From Levilactobacillus cerevisiae (lineage in GTDB: Bacteria > Bacillota > Bacilli > Lactobacillales > Lactobacillaceae), in the NCBI RefSeq assembly GCF_003946245.1, contig NZ_RHNN01000019.1, positions 1 to 64,000 of the forward strand: DNA of 64,000 nucleotides, in the 5' to 3' direction. The notes beneath the pieces were generated by a model. It worked only from the letters and a program-made list of their open reading frames with translations, searched no databases and was not told the DNA's origin. The translations under genes and the position numbers were made by a program. Shown piece by piece: positions 17,701 to 27,138 of this stretch. The number at the start of each line of letters is the position of its first letter. The first letter of the stretch is position 1.

Positions 17701-18714
17701 TTAAAACTCAGAGCGACCTTCGCGTTGCATCAAATCAGAAATTGCTTGGCGAATATCTTTGCCCTCGTAAATGACTTGGTAAATGGCTTCCGTGATTGGC
17801 ATGGAAACGCCACGTTCACGGGAAAGTTCGTAGGCAGCCTTGGTCGTAGCCAACCCTTCAATCACCATCCCCATGTGGTTGATGACGTCATCTAAGGCTT
17901 CACCCTTACCCAGTTCATCGCCGGCCCGCCAGTTCCGTGAATTAGAACTCGTGGCCGTCACGATAATATCGCCGACACCGGACAGGCCGATGAAGGTCAT
18001 GGGGTCAGCACCAAACGACGTTCCGAGGCGAGAAATTTCGGCTAACCCCCGCGTCATCAGCGCGGCCTTAGCATTGTCGCCGTAACCCAGTCCGTGTAAA
18101 GCACCGGCACCAAGCGCGATGATGTTCTTCAGTGCGGCCCCAATTTCAACCCCAATGACGTCGGGGTTGGTGTAAACCCGGAAGTACGGCGTCATGAATA
18201 AATGCTGTACGTATTTAGCAGCATCGGGACTGGTACTGGCCGCAGTGACCAGGGTAATGTCCTTGCGCGCAACGTCCTCAGCGTGACTGGGGCCGGATAA
18301 CACGGTGACCGCTTGCCGGTTAGCTGCTGGAATTTCTTCTTCCAGAACTTGAGACAGGCGCTTGTACGTCTTCTGTTCGATTCCTTTGCTGGCATGGATC
18401 AGTTCTGGCTTCAGGTTTTTCGCTTTTAAGATTTCAGCCACTTGACCCGCAACGGAACGAATCGCTTTAGTTGGCACCACAAACAAAATGGCATCAACGT
18501 TGTCCAGGGCACTCGCTAAATCAGAGTAAGCCACTAACGACGGAGAAAAGGTGAAATCCTTGATGTAGTGCGCGTTCGTGTGCTGCGTGTTCAACTCCTC
18601 AACTTGCTTCGGGTTGTACGACCAAAGGCGAACATCGTGGCCATTTTCATCCAAGACGCTCGCTAAGATTGATCCCCATGAACCGGCACCGAGTACTGCA
18701 ATTTTCTCTGACAT
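17701..18714 (-). CDS. gpsA: NAD(P)-dependent glycerol-3-phosphate dehydrogenase
   Basis: 337 residues. The Rossmann motif [12 protein letters not shown] starts at residue 6; the active-site stretch includes [20 protein letters not shown] and [19 protein letters not shown]. It makes sn-glycerol-3-phosphate for phospholipid and teichoic acid synthesis. Its neighbour lgt uses phosphatidylglycerol, which depends on this product. Confidence 0.97.
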   Translation of the reverse strand: MSEKIAVLGAGSWGSILASVLDENGHDVRLWSYNPKQVEELNTQHTNAHYIKDFTFSPSLVAYSDLASALDNVDAILFVVPTKAIRSVAGQVAEILKAKNLKPELIHASKGIEQKTYKRLSQVLEEEIPAANRQAVTVLSGPSHAEDVARKDITLVTAASTSPDAAKYVQHLFMTPYFRVYTNPDVIGVEIGAALKNIIALGAGALHGLGYGDNAKAALMTRGLAEISRLGTSFGADPMTFIGLSGVGDIIVTATSSNSRNWRAGDELGKGEALDDVINHMGMVIEGLATTKAAYELSRERGVSMPITEAIYQVIYEGKDIRQAISDLMQREGRSEF

Positions 18715-18729
18715 AGTAATGGATTCTCC

Positions 18730-19593
18730 TTATTTAGAAAGTGTAGTTTTTTCTTGAAATGGATTTCCGTCCAGGTAGGCGATGGGCGGCGTCGTTGAAC
18801 GCCGACGATAGACCCAAATGATTAAGGCGCCCACGAACAGGACCACTGACAACAGTTGCGAAATACGAATCATACCGAACAACATGAGACTATCCGTCCG
18901 CATCCCTTCGATAAAGAAACGGCCGAATGAATACCACATCACGTAACCGAGAAAGACCTCGCCCTGTTTAAACAGTTTCGGGTAATGCCGTAAGCTCATC
19001 AGCACGACAAACCCCATCAGGTCCCACGTCGACTCGTACAGATAGGTTGGCTGCCGGTAAGCGCCGTTGATCAACATTTGATTAATAATCCAATTAGGCA
19101 AATGTAAGCCCTGTAGGAAGGCCAAACTGGTGATCCGCCCGAAGGCTTCCTGGTTCATAAAGTTTCCCCACCGGCCAATGGCTTGGCCCAAAATAACGGT
19201 TGGTGCCGCAACATCCAACATCAACCAGACGGGGATAAACCGCGACCGACAGAAGAAGTAAACCACTAGGCCGGCACCAATCAGGGAGCCATAAATGGCA
19301 ATCCCGCCATCCCAAATGGCAATAATCTCGCCGGGATGGTGCTGGTAATACGACCACTGAAAGACAACGTAATACGTTCGTGCAGCGATTAAGGCTGCCG
19401 GCAAAGCCCAAAGAATCATGTCGTAGATATCATCAGACTTGATGCCCCGCCGATCGCCCTCACGAACAGCTAACGTCACCGCAATGATGACCCCCGTTGC
19501 GATAATCACGCCGTACCAGTGAACTGCAATCGGTCCCAAATGAATGGCGATGGGGTTAAGCGCCGCCACAATAGGTGAAAAGATAACGCCCAT
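18730..19593 (-). CDS. lgt: Prolipoprotein diacylglyceryl transferase
   Basis: 287 residues with about seven membrane segments. The Lgt signature [17 protein letters not shown] lies near residue 137, and [11 protein letters not shown] near the N-terminus. It transfers diacylglycerol to the lipobox cysteine of prolipoproteins. It follows hprK by five bases, the conserved Firmicutes arrangement. Confidence 0.97.
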   Translation of the reverse strand: MGVIFSPIVAALNPIAIHLGPIAVHWYGVIIATGVIIAVTLAVREGDRRGIKSDDIYDMILWALPAALIAARTYYVVFQWSYYQHHPGEIIAIWDGGIAIYGSLIGAGLVVYFFCRSRFIPVWLMLDVAAPTVILGQAIGRWGNFMNQEAFGRITSLAFLQGLHLPNWIINQMLINGAYRQPTYLYESTWDLMGFVVLMSLRHYPKLFKQGEVFLGYVMWYSFGRFFIEGMRTDSLMLFGMIRISQLLSVVLFVGALIIWVYRRRSTTPPIAYLDGNPFQEKTTLSK

Positions 19594-19598
19594 CTCCC

Positions 19599-20534
19599 TT
19601 ATGATTTATTCCCGTTTTGCTTAATTAAGCGCTTTAAGTTATCATCAAAAACTTTGGTGGCGTCGTAGCCCATTGAGCGCGCACGGAAGTTCATTGCCGC
19701 CGCTTCAATGATGATGGCCAGATTCCGCCCGGTCTTGACTGGTACACTAATCTTGGGAACGACCACGTCAAAGAACCGCTGCGTTTCGTCGTTATTGCCC
19801 AAGCGATCGAAGTGGTTGTCGTCCTTCCAAAGTTCCAGGTGAACGATTAAATCAATGTCCGTCTCACTCCGCACGGCGCCGGCCCCGAAAAGGTTCATGA
19901 CATCGATAATCCCAATGCCCCGAATCTCTAAGAGGTGGCTCAAAATAGCCGGTGCAGCGCCCACCAGCGTCTGTTCGTCTTGTTGGTAAACTTCTACGCG
20001 GTCATCAGCAATCAGCCGGTGCCCCCGTTTGACCAGTTCCAAGGCCGTTTCACTCTTACCAACACCAGAATCACCGGTAATCATGACCCCAACCCCGTAG
20101 ATGTCAACTAGGACACCGTGAACGGATTGGCGTTCAGCCAATTTACCTTCCAAGAAGTTGGTCATGTTACTCAAGACGCGTGACGTTGTGAGCTTGGTTC
20201 CCAGGATGGGAATACCCGCCTCATCAGCGGATTCCTTCAATTCCTCCGGTGGATCGAGTTGCGTGGAAATCACAAAAGCAGGCGTTTCAGGCTGACACAT
20301 TTTCCGCATCACATCGAGCAATTTTTTGTGACTCATGCCCTTGGCAAATGAGGTTTCAGTAATCCCTAATAATTGGACCCGTTTTGCTGGATAATAGTTA
20401 AAATAACCGGTTAATTCCAAGCCTGGACGCGAAATATCACTCGTGGTGATTTGCCGTTCCAAGTTATCTTTGCCAGAATAAACATCTAAGCGGTTGGCTT
20501 TGACGAGTTCTGCCACCGTGACACTCTCTGTCAT
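19599..20534 (-). CDS. hprK: HPr kinase/phosphorylase
   Basis: 311 residues. The P-loop GDSGVGKSE lies near residue 155, and the HprK signature [20 protein letters not shown] follows. It phosphorylates HPr on serine 46 when glycolytic intermediates are high, which drives CcpA-dependent carbon control. It is the first gene of the hprK-lgt-gpsA-galU unit. Possible cre sites are seen upstream of lrgA and the SDR gene in this window. Confidence 0.98.
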   Translation of the reverse strand: MTESVTVAELVKANRLDVYSGKDNLERQITTSDISRPGLELTGYFNYYPAKRVQLLGITETSFAKGMSHKKLLDVMRKMCQPETPAFVISTQLDPPEELKESADEAGIPILGTKLTTSRVLSNMTNFLEGKLAERQSVHGVLVDIYGVGVMITGDSGVGKSETALELVKRGHRLIADDRVEVYQQDEQTLVGAAPAILSHLLEIRGIGIIDVMNLFGAGAVRSETDIDLIVHLELWKDDNHFDRLGNNDETQRFFDVVVPKISVPVKTGRNLAIIIEAAAMNFRARSMGYDATKVFDDNLKRLIKQNGNKS

Positions 20535-20622
20535 GGGCGTTCCTCCTTACTGCATAGTAAACTACTTTAATTTTAGCACTTTCCAGTGGGAACTCCCACC
20601 AAATTAAACCGCTAACCGCAAG

Positions 20623-21003
20623 TTATCCCCGGGCGAAATGATCGCTGATAATCGCATTACACAGCGACATAATAATCGCAATAATCAGGGTCGTCCCAAA
20701 CGATGCGAAAGCAAAACTACTACCCACGAACCACGACGTCAGTTCCAGCATCGCGGCGTTCAGGACCACACTGAACAGTCCCAGGGTCAAAATGGTAATC
20801 GGTAAGGACAAGACAAATAGAATCGGCTTGACCACGGCATTGAGCAACGCTAAGACAAAGCTAGCCAGTAACGCAACCCAGACACTGGACACGTAGAAGC
20901 TATTTTGAAAGGAGCCGGCCAACGTGCTTTGAAAAAAGCCGGCGAGCGCTAAAAAGATCAGCGCGTTGATAAAAATTCTCGGCCAAAAACGCACATTAAT
21001 CAC
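20623..21003 (-). CDS. YvlD-type phage-holin-4 family membrane protein
   Basis: 126 residues with four hydrophobic segments. The conserved ALLNAVVKPILFVLSLPITILTLGLF segment identifies the Phage_holin_4_2/YvlD family. Despite the family name, these chromosomal proteins are not linked to phage; in Bacillus yvlD belongs to an envelope-stress operon with a PspC-like gene. It overlaps the upstream PspC gene by eight bases. Confidence 0.85.
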   Translation of the reverse strand: MINVRFWPRIFINALIFLALAGFFQSTLAGSFQNSFYVSSVWVALLASFVLALLNAVVKPILFVLSLPITILTLGLFSVVLNAAMLELTSWFVGSSFAFASFGTTLIIAIIMSLCNAIISDHFARG

Positions 21004-21331
21004 CGTCCTTGTGCTGGTCCTTCACATCCTGTTCCGTCACATCGTGAATGACTTTACGTCCTGGTTGTTGGGGCTCCTGTGCCCCACCACCGCGGAATAG
21101 ATCCCGGAAACTAGGTGTCGTCGGTTGAGAGTCATCCAAGGGCATAAAGGTCATCACAATCACGTAGACCAATAGTCCCAGAACCCCGTGCGTTGGAATT
21201 GCCAGTGAGACCAAAACGTAAATCAGCCGTAAGATGTTCGCGTTCCAATCGAAATACTCTGCAATGCCGCCCAATACCCCACCGACTAAGCGGTTAGTAC
21301 GGGAACGGACCAAACGTTTTTTTGCTGCCAT
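20996..21331 (-). CDS. PspC-domain envelope-stress protein
   Basis: 111 residues. The PspC domain covers residues 8-65 (RTNRLVGGVLGGIAEYFDWN, then a hydrophobic segment through YVIVMTFMPL). The C-terminus is a hydrophilic tail. PspC-like proteins sense or respond to membrane stress. It overlaps the YvlD-type gene, the same pairing as Bacillus yvlC-yvlD. Confidence 0.88.
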   Translation of the reverse strand: MAAKKRLVRSRTNRLVGGVLGGIAEYFDWNANILRLIYVLVSLAIPTHGVLGLLVYVIVMTFMPLDDSQPTTPSFRDLFRGGGAQEPQQPGRKVIHDVTEQDVKDQHKDGD

Positions 21332-21520
21332 AGGCGGACACTCCTTTAAAGTTAGTTATTTTAGTGGTTCCATCATATCCGATAACCCCAGCCTAAATCC
21401 AGTAATCTGACGGTTTTGTCGCAATAATTACGATTACTTAAACTGGGAAACATGGGTACCTCAGACTGGGCGGACTTACAAACAAGCTGCCCAGTGAGTC
21501 CCTTTAGGGCAACAATAACG

Positions 21521-21556
21521 AAAGCGGCCACTGAAAGCAAGTCTTCAGTGGCCGTT
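21521..21556 (-). terminator. Terminator of the pst-phoU operon
   Basis: CGGCCACTGAA/TTCAGTGGCCG stem (21544-21554 with 21525-21535), then GCTTTCGTT on the minus strand. A second hairpin, ACTGGGC with GCCCAGT, lies at about 21463-21495. Confidence 0.8.
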
Positions 21557-21588
21557 CCAGCAAATCTTCAATTTAGATTAATCTTTAT

Positions 21589-22269
21589 CTACTCGGCTTC
21601 ACCGTCCTGGCTAGCCGTGTTCAATTCGATGATCTGACCGGATTTCAAGTAGATAATCCACTCACAAACGTTAGTCACGTAATCACCAATGCGACTCAGG
21701 TCTTGGGCCACGTTCAGGTAAATCGACGCCCCAGTTTCAAACGCCGGGTCCAACCGCATTTGTTGATAACTATCTGCGCGAACCTGGTGATTCAGTTGGT
21801 CTAATTGCCGATCCACATCGGCCAATTTCCGGGCCTCATGCTCATCTTTATTGACATAGGCTGATAAGACGTCTTTGACCATTTGGGTGGTCAATTGTCC
21901 CATCTGATTCATTAATTGCTCCAGCACCGGAATCTTTTGCTTCGAGCCAAATTTAATGGCCGCATGCGCAACATTTCTGGCATGGTCACCCGCCCGTTCC
22001 AGCTCCGACACTGCCTTTAAAATCGTCACGATTTCACGCAGATCGGTGGTCACTGGTTGGTATAAAGCAATCATTTCAAAGGTTTTCTTTTCCAGAGCAA
22101 TTTCTCGTTCATTAATGTCATGGTCGTGATCAATCACCCGTTGAGCAGCCACGGCGTCCCGGTTGGTGAACGCGTTTACCGACTGCTCAATGGTCTCGCT
22201 GACCAGCATGCCCATTTCAGTAAAGTCAGCATCCAATTCAGCCAACTCATCATCAAATAATCTGCGCAT
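21589..22269 (-). CDS. phoU: PhoU, phosphate signalling/uptake regulator
   Basis: 226 residues, all-helical with the two repeated three-helix bundles of PhoU (ELDADFTEMGMLVSETIEQS and the matching MNQMGQLTTQMVKDV). It links the Pst transporter to the PhoR kinase and represses the response when phosphate is sufficient. It is the last gene of pstS-pstC-pstA-pstB-pstB-phoU. Confidence 0.97.
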   Translation of the reverse strand: MRRLFDDELAELDADFTEMGMLVSETIEQSVNAFTNRDAVAAQRVIDHDHDINEREIALEKKTFEMIALYQPVTTDLREIVTILKAVSELERAGDHARNVAHAAIKFGSKQKIPVLEQLMNQMGQLTTQMVKDVLSAYVNKDEHEARKLADVDRQLDQLNHQVRADSYQQMRLDPAFETGASIYLNVAQDLSRIGDYVTNVCEWIIYLKSGQIIELNTASQDGEAE

Positions 22270-22280
22270 ATCCTGCCTCC

Positions 22281-23039
22281 TTACCCAAAGCGACCGCTAA
22301 TGTAATCTTCCGTTTGCTTATTCGCTGGGTTCATAAAAATATTTTTAGTTTGATCCACTTCAATCAGCTCACCATTCATAAAGAAGGCGGTCCGGTCCGC
22401 AATCCGCGAAGCCTGCTGGAGATTATGGGTCACTATAATAATCGTATAATCGTGCCGTAAATTCAAGAGGGTTGCTTCAATCTGACTACTGGAAACGGGA
22501 TCCAACGCACTGGTTGGTTCGTCTAGCAGAATAATTTCTGGCGACACGGCCAGAACCCGCGCGATGCATACCCGTTGTTGTTGCCCACCAGAAAGGGCCA
22601 AGGCACTTTCATGCAGGTGATCTTTGACTTCATCCCACACGGCAGCTTGCCGCAAGGATTTCTCAACAACCGCATCCAATCTTTCCTTATCCTTCTCGCC
22701 AGCAATCCGTAGGCCATAAATCACATTGTCGTAGATGGAAAATGGAAACGGATTGGGTTGTTGAAAGACCATGCCGATTTCCTTCCGAATCTGAACCGTG
22801 TCGGCGCTGGGCGCATAGAGATCGTTGCCCTTAAACTTGATGGTCCCAGTAATCGTGACGTTAGGAATCAAATCGTTCATCCGGTTCAGTGTCCGCAGAT
22901 ACGTGGACTTCCCACACCCCGATGGCCCAATTAAAGCGGTGATGCCCTTCTCGTCAAAATCTAAGTTGATGCCTTTCAAAGCTTCCTTGTCCCCGTAATA
23001 CAAATGAAGATCCTGCGTCGTTAAGATATCTTCCTTCAT
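22281..23039 (-). CDS. pstB: Phosphate ABC transporter ATPase PstB (copy nearer phoU)
   Basis: 252 residues. Walker [10 protein letters not shown] lies near residue 37, signature LSGGQQQR near residue 149, and Walker [13 protein letters not shown]. It powers high-affinity phosphate import. It is the second of two tandem pstB genes; the pair differ clearly, so they are an old duplication. Confidence 0.96.
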   Translation of the reverse strand: MKEDILTTQDLHLYYGDKEALKGINLDFDEKGITALIGPSGCGKSTYLRTLNRMNDLIPNVTITGTIKFKGNDLYAPSADTVQIRKEIGMVFQQPNPFPFSIYDNVIYGLRIAGEKDKERLDAVVEKSLRQAAVWDEVKDHLHESALALSGGQQQRVCIARVLAVSPEIILLDEPTSALDPVSSSQIEATLLNLRHDYTIIIVTHNLQQASRIADRTAFFMNGELIEVDQTKNIFMNPANKQTEDYISGRFG

Positions 23040-23056
23040 TTCAATTTCCTCCTCTT

Positions 23057-23881
23057 TTAGCCAAAGTTCCCCGAAACATAATCACTGGTGACTTGTACCG
23101 ACGGATTCGTAAAGATATGGCTCGTCGTGTCATACTCTAACACGCGTCCCTGATTGAAAAATGCCGTATACTCACTGATCCGTGCGGCTTGTTGCATGTT
23201 ATGCGTCACGATGATAATCGTGTAATTCTCCTTCAGCGACAACAACGTATCTTCCAGTTGCCCGGTCGATACGGGATCCAGCGCACTCGCCGGTTCATCT
23301 AGCAAAAGAATATCCGGCTTAATGGCAATGGCCCGCGCAATACACAACCGTTGCGCCTGACCACCCGAGAGCGCCAGCGCACTCTTTTTCAGGTCATCTT
23401 TCACCTGATCCCAGAGTGCGGCCTGCTTCAAGGAAGTCTCCACGATTTCGTCTAACTCATGTTTACCGGTTACCCCCCTTAGCCGTAAAGCAAAAGCGAT
23501 GTTATCGTAAATTGACTTGGCAAACGGGTTTGGCCGTTGGAAGACCATCCCCACCCGGCGCCGCATCTCATAAACGTCGATGTCCGGCTGATTAATATCA
23601 ACGCCGCGATACATAATCTTCCCGGTCACCGTGGCAATCCGATCATTCATTCGGTTCAGCGACCGCAAATAAGTGGACTTACCAGAGCCGGAGGGCCCAA
23701 TCAAAGCGGTAATTTGGTTACTAGCAAATTCCAAATCACCTTCAAATAGTGCTTCTTTTTGCCCGTAGTAAACGTGCAGGTCTTCCGTGGATAAAATCAC
23801 GGGATGGTCAGGATCGCTAAGCTTGATCACGTGGCGGTCTTCCATGTCCATCGTCTTTTTTACATCGTTATTCACAAACAT
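23057..23881 (-). CDS. pstB: Phosphate ABC transporter ATPase PstB (copy nearer pstA)
   Basis: 274 residues, with about 25 extra N-terminal residues compared with the other copy. Walker [10 protein letters not shown], signature LSGGQAQR and Walker [14 protein letters not shown] are all intact. The start at 23881 has GGAGG seven bases upstream. Two pstB genes in one pst operon are common in lactobacilli and Bacillus. Confidence 0.95.
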   Translation of the reverse strand: MFVNNDVKKTMDMEDRHVIKLSDPDHPVILSTEDLHVYYGQKEALFEGDLEFASNQITALIGPSGSGKSTYLRSLNRMNDRIATVTGKIMYRGVDINQPDIDVYEMRRRVGMVFQRPNPFAKSIYDNIAFALRLRGVTGKHELDEIVETSLKQAALWDQVKDDLKKSALALSGGQAQRLCIARAIAIKPDILLLDEPASALDPVSTGQLEDTLLSLKENYTIIIVTHNMQQAARISEYTAFFNQGRVLEYDTTSHIFTNPSVQVTSDYVSGNFG

Positions 23882-23892
23882 CGCTTAGCCTC

Positions 23893-24777
23893 CTACGCCG
23901 AAGTCAGGCGTTTATACAAACGTTTACCCAGGTAGCGGGCAGCAAAGTTAAACAGCAGAATGGCAATGACTAAGACGGCGGATGACCCGGATGAAATGGC
24001 TTTCGCATCCGGCATGATTCCTTCCGAATTAATCTTCCAAATGTGCACCGCTAACGTTTCCGCTGGCCGCATTGGGTTCAACGGGCTTGAAATGTTAAAC
24101 GGATTCCAATCGGTAAAGTTTAAGGCTGGTGCGCTCTGCCCCGCCGTATAGATCAAGGCGGCAGCTTCCCCAAACACCCGACCGGCACTCAGAATCACCC
24201 CGGTCAAAATACTGGGTACGGCGGCAGGCAAAATGACCCGCGTCACCGTTTCCCACCGTGAGAGTCCCAGTGCCAGGCCCCCTTCACGTTGGACATCACT
24301 GACCGTTCGCAATGAGTCTTCAATACTTCTGGTCAACAGTGGCAGATTGAAGAACGTTAAGGCAAAGGCCCCGGAGAGAATTGAAAAGCCCAGGTGCAGT
24401 TTAACCACGAAGAAGAGGAAGCCAAACAACCCCACAACCACTGAAGGCAGCGAACTTAAAATTTCAATTGCCGTCCGAATGGTGGTCGTTAACCAATTAT
24501 CTTTCGCATATTCATAAAGGTAAATCGCAGCGCCCAGCGCAATTGGAAACGAAATCAGCATGGCTAGGATCAACAGATAAAATGAGTTGAACAGCTGGAT
24601 ACCGACCCCGCCGCCCTTGAGAAAGGCCTTACCTGGCGCCGTCAAGAAGTGCCAGCTGAGCTGGGGCACACCACTCACGAGAATGTAGCCAAGCAGGGCG
24701 AGCAGAATCAACACGACCAAGCCCGCAATCCCATACAGGCTGCCAATGGCAACCTTGTTCTGCGTTTTTGAATTCAT
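23893..24777 (-). CDS. pstA: Phosphate ABC transporter permease PstA
   Basis: 294 residues with six membrane segments; the permease EAA-type loop is GGLALGLSRWETVTRVILPAAVP. It forms the transmembrane channel with PstC. Its start overlaps the last base of pstC's stop codon. Confidence 0.96.
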   Translation of the reverse strand: MNSKTQNKVAIGSLYGIAGLVVLILLALLGYILVSGVPQLSWHFLTAPGKAFLKGGGVGIQLFNSFYLLILAMLISFPIALGAAIYLYEYAKDNWLTTTIRTAIEILSSLPSVVVGLFGFLFFVVKLHLGFSILSGAFALTFFNLPLLTRSIEDSLRTVSDVQREGGLALGLSRWETVTRVILPAAVPSILTGVILSAGRVFGEAAALIYTAGQSAPALNFTDWNPFNISSPLNPMRPAETLAVHIWKINSEGIMPDAKAISSGSSAVLVIAILLFNFAARYLGKRLYKRLTSA

Positions 24778-25706
24778 TATTGTAGACGCCCCTTTCGACC
24801 AATCAAGCGAATAATTAAGTTAAAGACCAGGGACATCAGCAGTAAGACTAAGGCTAAGGACCACAGGGCATTGTTTTGGAGCGAGCCCATCACGGTGTTC
24901 CCAATCCCAGTCGTCAACACGGAAGTCAACGTAGAAGATGGGGAAACCAGGCTGTTTGGCATTAAAGCGGCGTTCCCGATAACCATTTGTACAGCTAGTG
25001 CTTCACCGAACGCCCGCGCCATCCCGAACACCACCGCCGTCATCAACCCGGGGGTCGCCGCACGGAGCACCACTTTGTAAATCGTTTGCCACTGGGTCGC
25101 ACCCAGTGCCAGTGAAGCCTCACGGTAGTAACGCGGAACTGCGCGTAACGCATCCGCACTCATCGACGTCACGGTCGGTAAAATCATGACGAAGAGCACG
25201 CAGGTCCCGGACAGGATCCCAAACCCACTACCACCAAACAAGGCTCGAGTGGTGGGCACAACCACGGACAGACCGATAAACCCATACACAACGGAAGGAA
25301 TGCCGACAAGCAGTTCCGTCACAGGTTGTAAGATTTTTGCGCCCCGGTTAGGGGAAATTTCATTCATAAACACGGCGGTTCCAATAGCAAATGGTGTTGC
25401 CACAATGGCAGACAAAATGGTAATCAGGAAGGACCCAACAATCATGGGTAACGCCCCAACTTCTGGCTTACCATTGGCATCCGTAATACCTGGATTCCAT
25501 TTTTTTCCCGATAAAAAGTCCCATAAATTCACGTGATTGCTGGTAAACGTGGCGATCCCTTTGGAGGCCACAAAACCGATGATTGCCACCACGACGGCGA
25601 CAATCAACAGTAAGGCAGTCAGACTAATGACCCGCCCAAAAATTTCTAGTTTAGCGGCCTTGGAGCGCCGTTTTAATTGTTTTTCTAACTGTTGCGTTGT
25701 CTTCAT
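24777..25706 (-). CDS. pstC: Phosphate ABC transporter permease PstC
   Basis: 309 residues from the ATG at 25706, which has GGAGG seven bases upstream and begins one base after the pstS stop; the longer reading from 25754 lies within pstS. It has six membrane segments and the coupling loop EASLALGATQWQTIYKVVL. It is the partner of PstA. Confidence 0.95.
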   Translation of the reverse strand: MKTTQQLEKQLKRRSKAAKLEIFGRVISLTALLLIVAVVVAIIGFVASKGIATFTSNHVNLWDFLSGKKWNPGITDANGKPEVGALPMIVGSFLITILSAIVATPFAIGTAVFMNEISPNRGAKILQPVTELLVGIPSVVYGFIGLSVVVPTTRALFGGSGFGILSGTCVLFVMILPTVTSMSADALRAVPRYYREASLALGATQWQTIYKVVLRAATPGLMTAVVFGMARAFGEALAVQMVIGNAALMPNSLVSPSSTLTSVLTTGIGNTVMGSLQNNALWSLALVLLLMSLVFNLIIRLIGRKGRLQ

Positions 25707-25707
25707 C

Positions 25708-26589
25708 CTACGCGCCTCCCGTCCGAGTAACCTTACCAGTCGCTGTTCGTTCAACGGTCATTTGATTGGGTGAAAGATACCCCAACTGCCGAACCAGCGT
25801 ATTCTGGATGGCTGGTGACTCAACGTAAGCGATAAAGGACTTGGTCAGCCCAGTTGGTTGGCCCTTGGTATAGAGGTGTTCGTAGGACCAGATTTTCCAT
25901 TTATTTGTCGTGACATTATTTTCGGTTGGGGCGACGTGATTCAAGGAAATCTCCTGAACGGTCTTGTCGACATAGGAGAACGCCACGTAACTGATTGCCC
26001 CGGGGGTCGTCGCCACAATGGAACGGACCATCCCCGAAGAATCCTGTTCCTGTGAGGTCTTAGAACGATGCTTGTTCAAGCCAAACTGCTCAAAGGTTGC
26101 GCGGGTCCCGCTTCCCTGAGCCCGATTGATGAGGACAATTGGCAGATTGGCGCCACCAACTTGTTTCCAGTTAGTCACCTGACCCGTAAAGACCTGAATC
26201 AGTTGATGGGTTGACAGATTAGTCAGACCAACTTTTTTATTCACGATTGGTGTAATGCCAACTACCGCCACCCGGTGATCAACCAGGGAACTTGCTCGGA
26301 TGCCCTTCTGCTCACTGGCAAAGAGGTCGGAATTACCGATTTGAACGGCACCTTCTTGAATTTGACTGAGACCAGTCCCGGTACCCCCACCCTGAACGTT
26401 AATGAACGTTCCCAGGTGTTCGCCCGTATACTGTTCCCCAGCTGCTTCAACTAAGGGCTGTAGGGCCGTGGAGCCCACAGCAGTGATTGATTCACCCGCG
26501 TGACTGACTTGCCGCGTCTGGTAGGCAAACCCTAACAGCGCAACCAAGACAACCAAAACCAGGCCCTGCACCCAGCGTTTCTTTGACAT
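25708..26589 (-). CDS. pstS: Phosphate-binding protein PstS
   Basis: 293 residues from the ATG at 26589 (TAGGAGGG upstream). An N-terminal signal/anchor (WVQGLVLVVLVALLGFAY) is followed by the ligand-binding TAVGSTALQPL and NVQGGGTGTGLSQI loops and RAQGSGTRATFEQF. No cysteine follows the hydrophobic segment, so there is no lipobox. The protein is either anchored by its uncleaved N-terminus or secreted, unlike lipoprotein PstS. It is the first gene of the pst operon, behind PhoP boxes. Confidence 0.95.
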   Translation of the reverse strand: MSKKRWVQGLVLVVLVALLGFAYQTRQVSHAGESITAVGSTALQPLVEAAGEQYTGEHLGTFINVQGGGTGTGLSQIQEGAVQIGNSDLFASEQKGIRASSLVDHRVAVVGITPIVNKKVGLTNLSTHQLIQVFTGQVTNWKQVGGANLPIVLINRAQGSGTRATFEQFGLNKHRSKTSQEQDSSGMVRSIVATTPGAISYVAFSYVDKTVQEISLNHVAPTENNVTTNKWKIWSYEHLYTKGQPTGLTKSFIAYVESPAIQNTLVRQLGYLSPNQMTVERTATGKVTRTGGA

Positions 26590-26639
26590 ACCGTTCCCTC
26601 CTATCGGCAAGGCAGAACCGCCCTACCACTTCAAGAGCA

Positions 26640-26693
26640 AGTATACCTAACGAATGTAAATGTCGTGTAGACGTATTGTAAAGGTTGTGTAAA
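26640..26693 (-). promoter_or_regulatory. PhoP-box array and pst promoter
   Basis: Four direct repeats begin at 26655, 26666, 26677 and 26688, exactly 11 bases apart. On the minus strand they read TTTACA, TCTACA, TTTACA, TTTACA. A -10 box TATACT lies at 26640-26645, with no proper -35. Direct TT(A/T/C)ACA repeats phased at 11 bases are the known PhoP-box layout of Firmicutes. Confidence 0.82.
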
Positions 26694-26769
26694 TATAACC
26701 CGATACTGGCATGTTTCAGGATAATTAATGAGGGGGCGAGACTATTTCTGCGCTTTCACGGCTCAGCTG

Positions 26770-27060
26770 AGAGAGCGTCAGTCTATAAAATTAGTGGTTA
26801 ATTGCCACCTGCGGCTGCCAGAGATTCCGCCTGCTGTGGGGAACGCCTGCGGCCTGAGAAGCGGTCCTCCTCCGGTTCAGGTTGTTCTTCAATCTGACAC
26901 ACGTGTGACCCTCGCTGAACTGGAAACGTTTGTCCAATCGAAATTGGCCACAGTTTATGTAGGCATGAGTGAGCAAATTTAGGCTGTGACCATGGAATTT
27001 GGTCCGCCTTTACATTGTCGAGACGTGTGGCAGTCATACACAATGTTGCCAATGTCTTTA
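26770..27060 (-). repeat. Modular hairpin repeat, copy E
   Basis: The shortened module 2 (TTGCCACCTGCGGCTGCCAG, GCCTGCGGCCTGAGAAGCGG) is followed by one degenerate arm (GCAAATTTAGGCTG near 26972). The interior is reduced to TTTACATTGTCGAGACGTG...ACACAATGTTGCCAATG, that is, the two edges of the long-hairpin module without its centre. It lies between the pst promoter and the phoR terminator and explains this gene-free stretch. Confidence 0.78.
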
Positions 27061-27090
27061 GCCTTTACAGGTTTTTTTGACATCACAAAA

Positions 27091-27132
27091 ACCATCAACG
27101 GCCACCCCTGTACGGGCATGGTCATTGATGGT
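27091..27132 (-). terminator. Terminator of the phoP-phoR unit
   Basis: ACCATCAA/TTGATGGT outer stem (27125-27132 with 27091-27098), additional inner pairing, then TTTTTGTG on the minus strand. Confidence 0.82.
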
Positions 27133-27138
27133 CACCAG

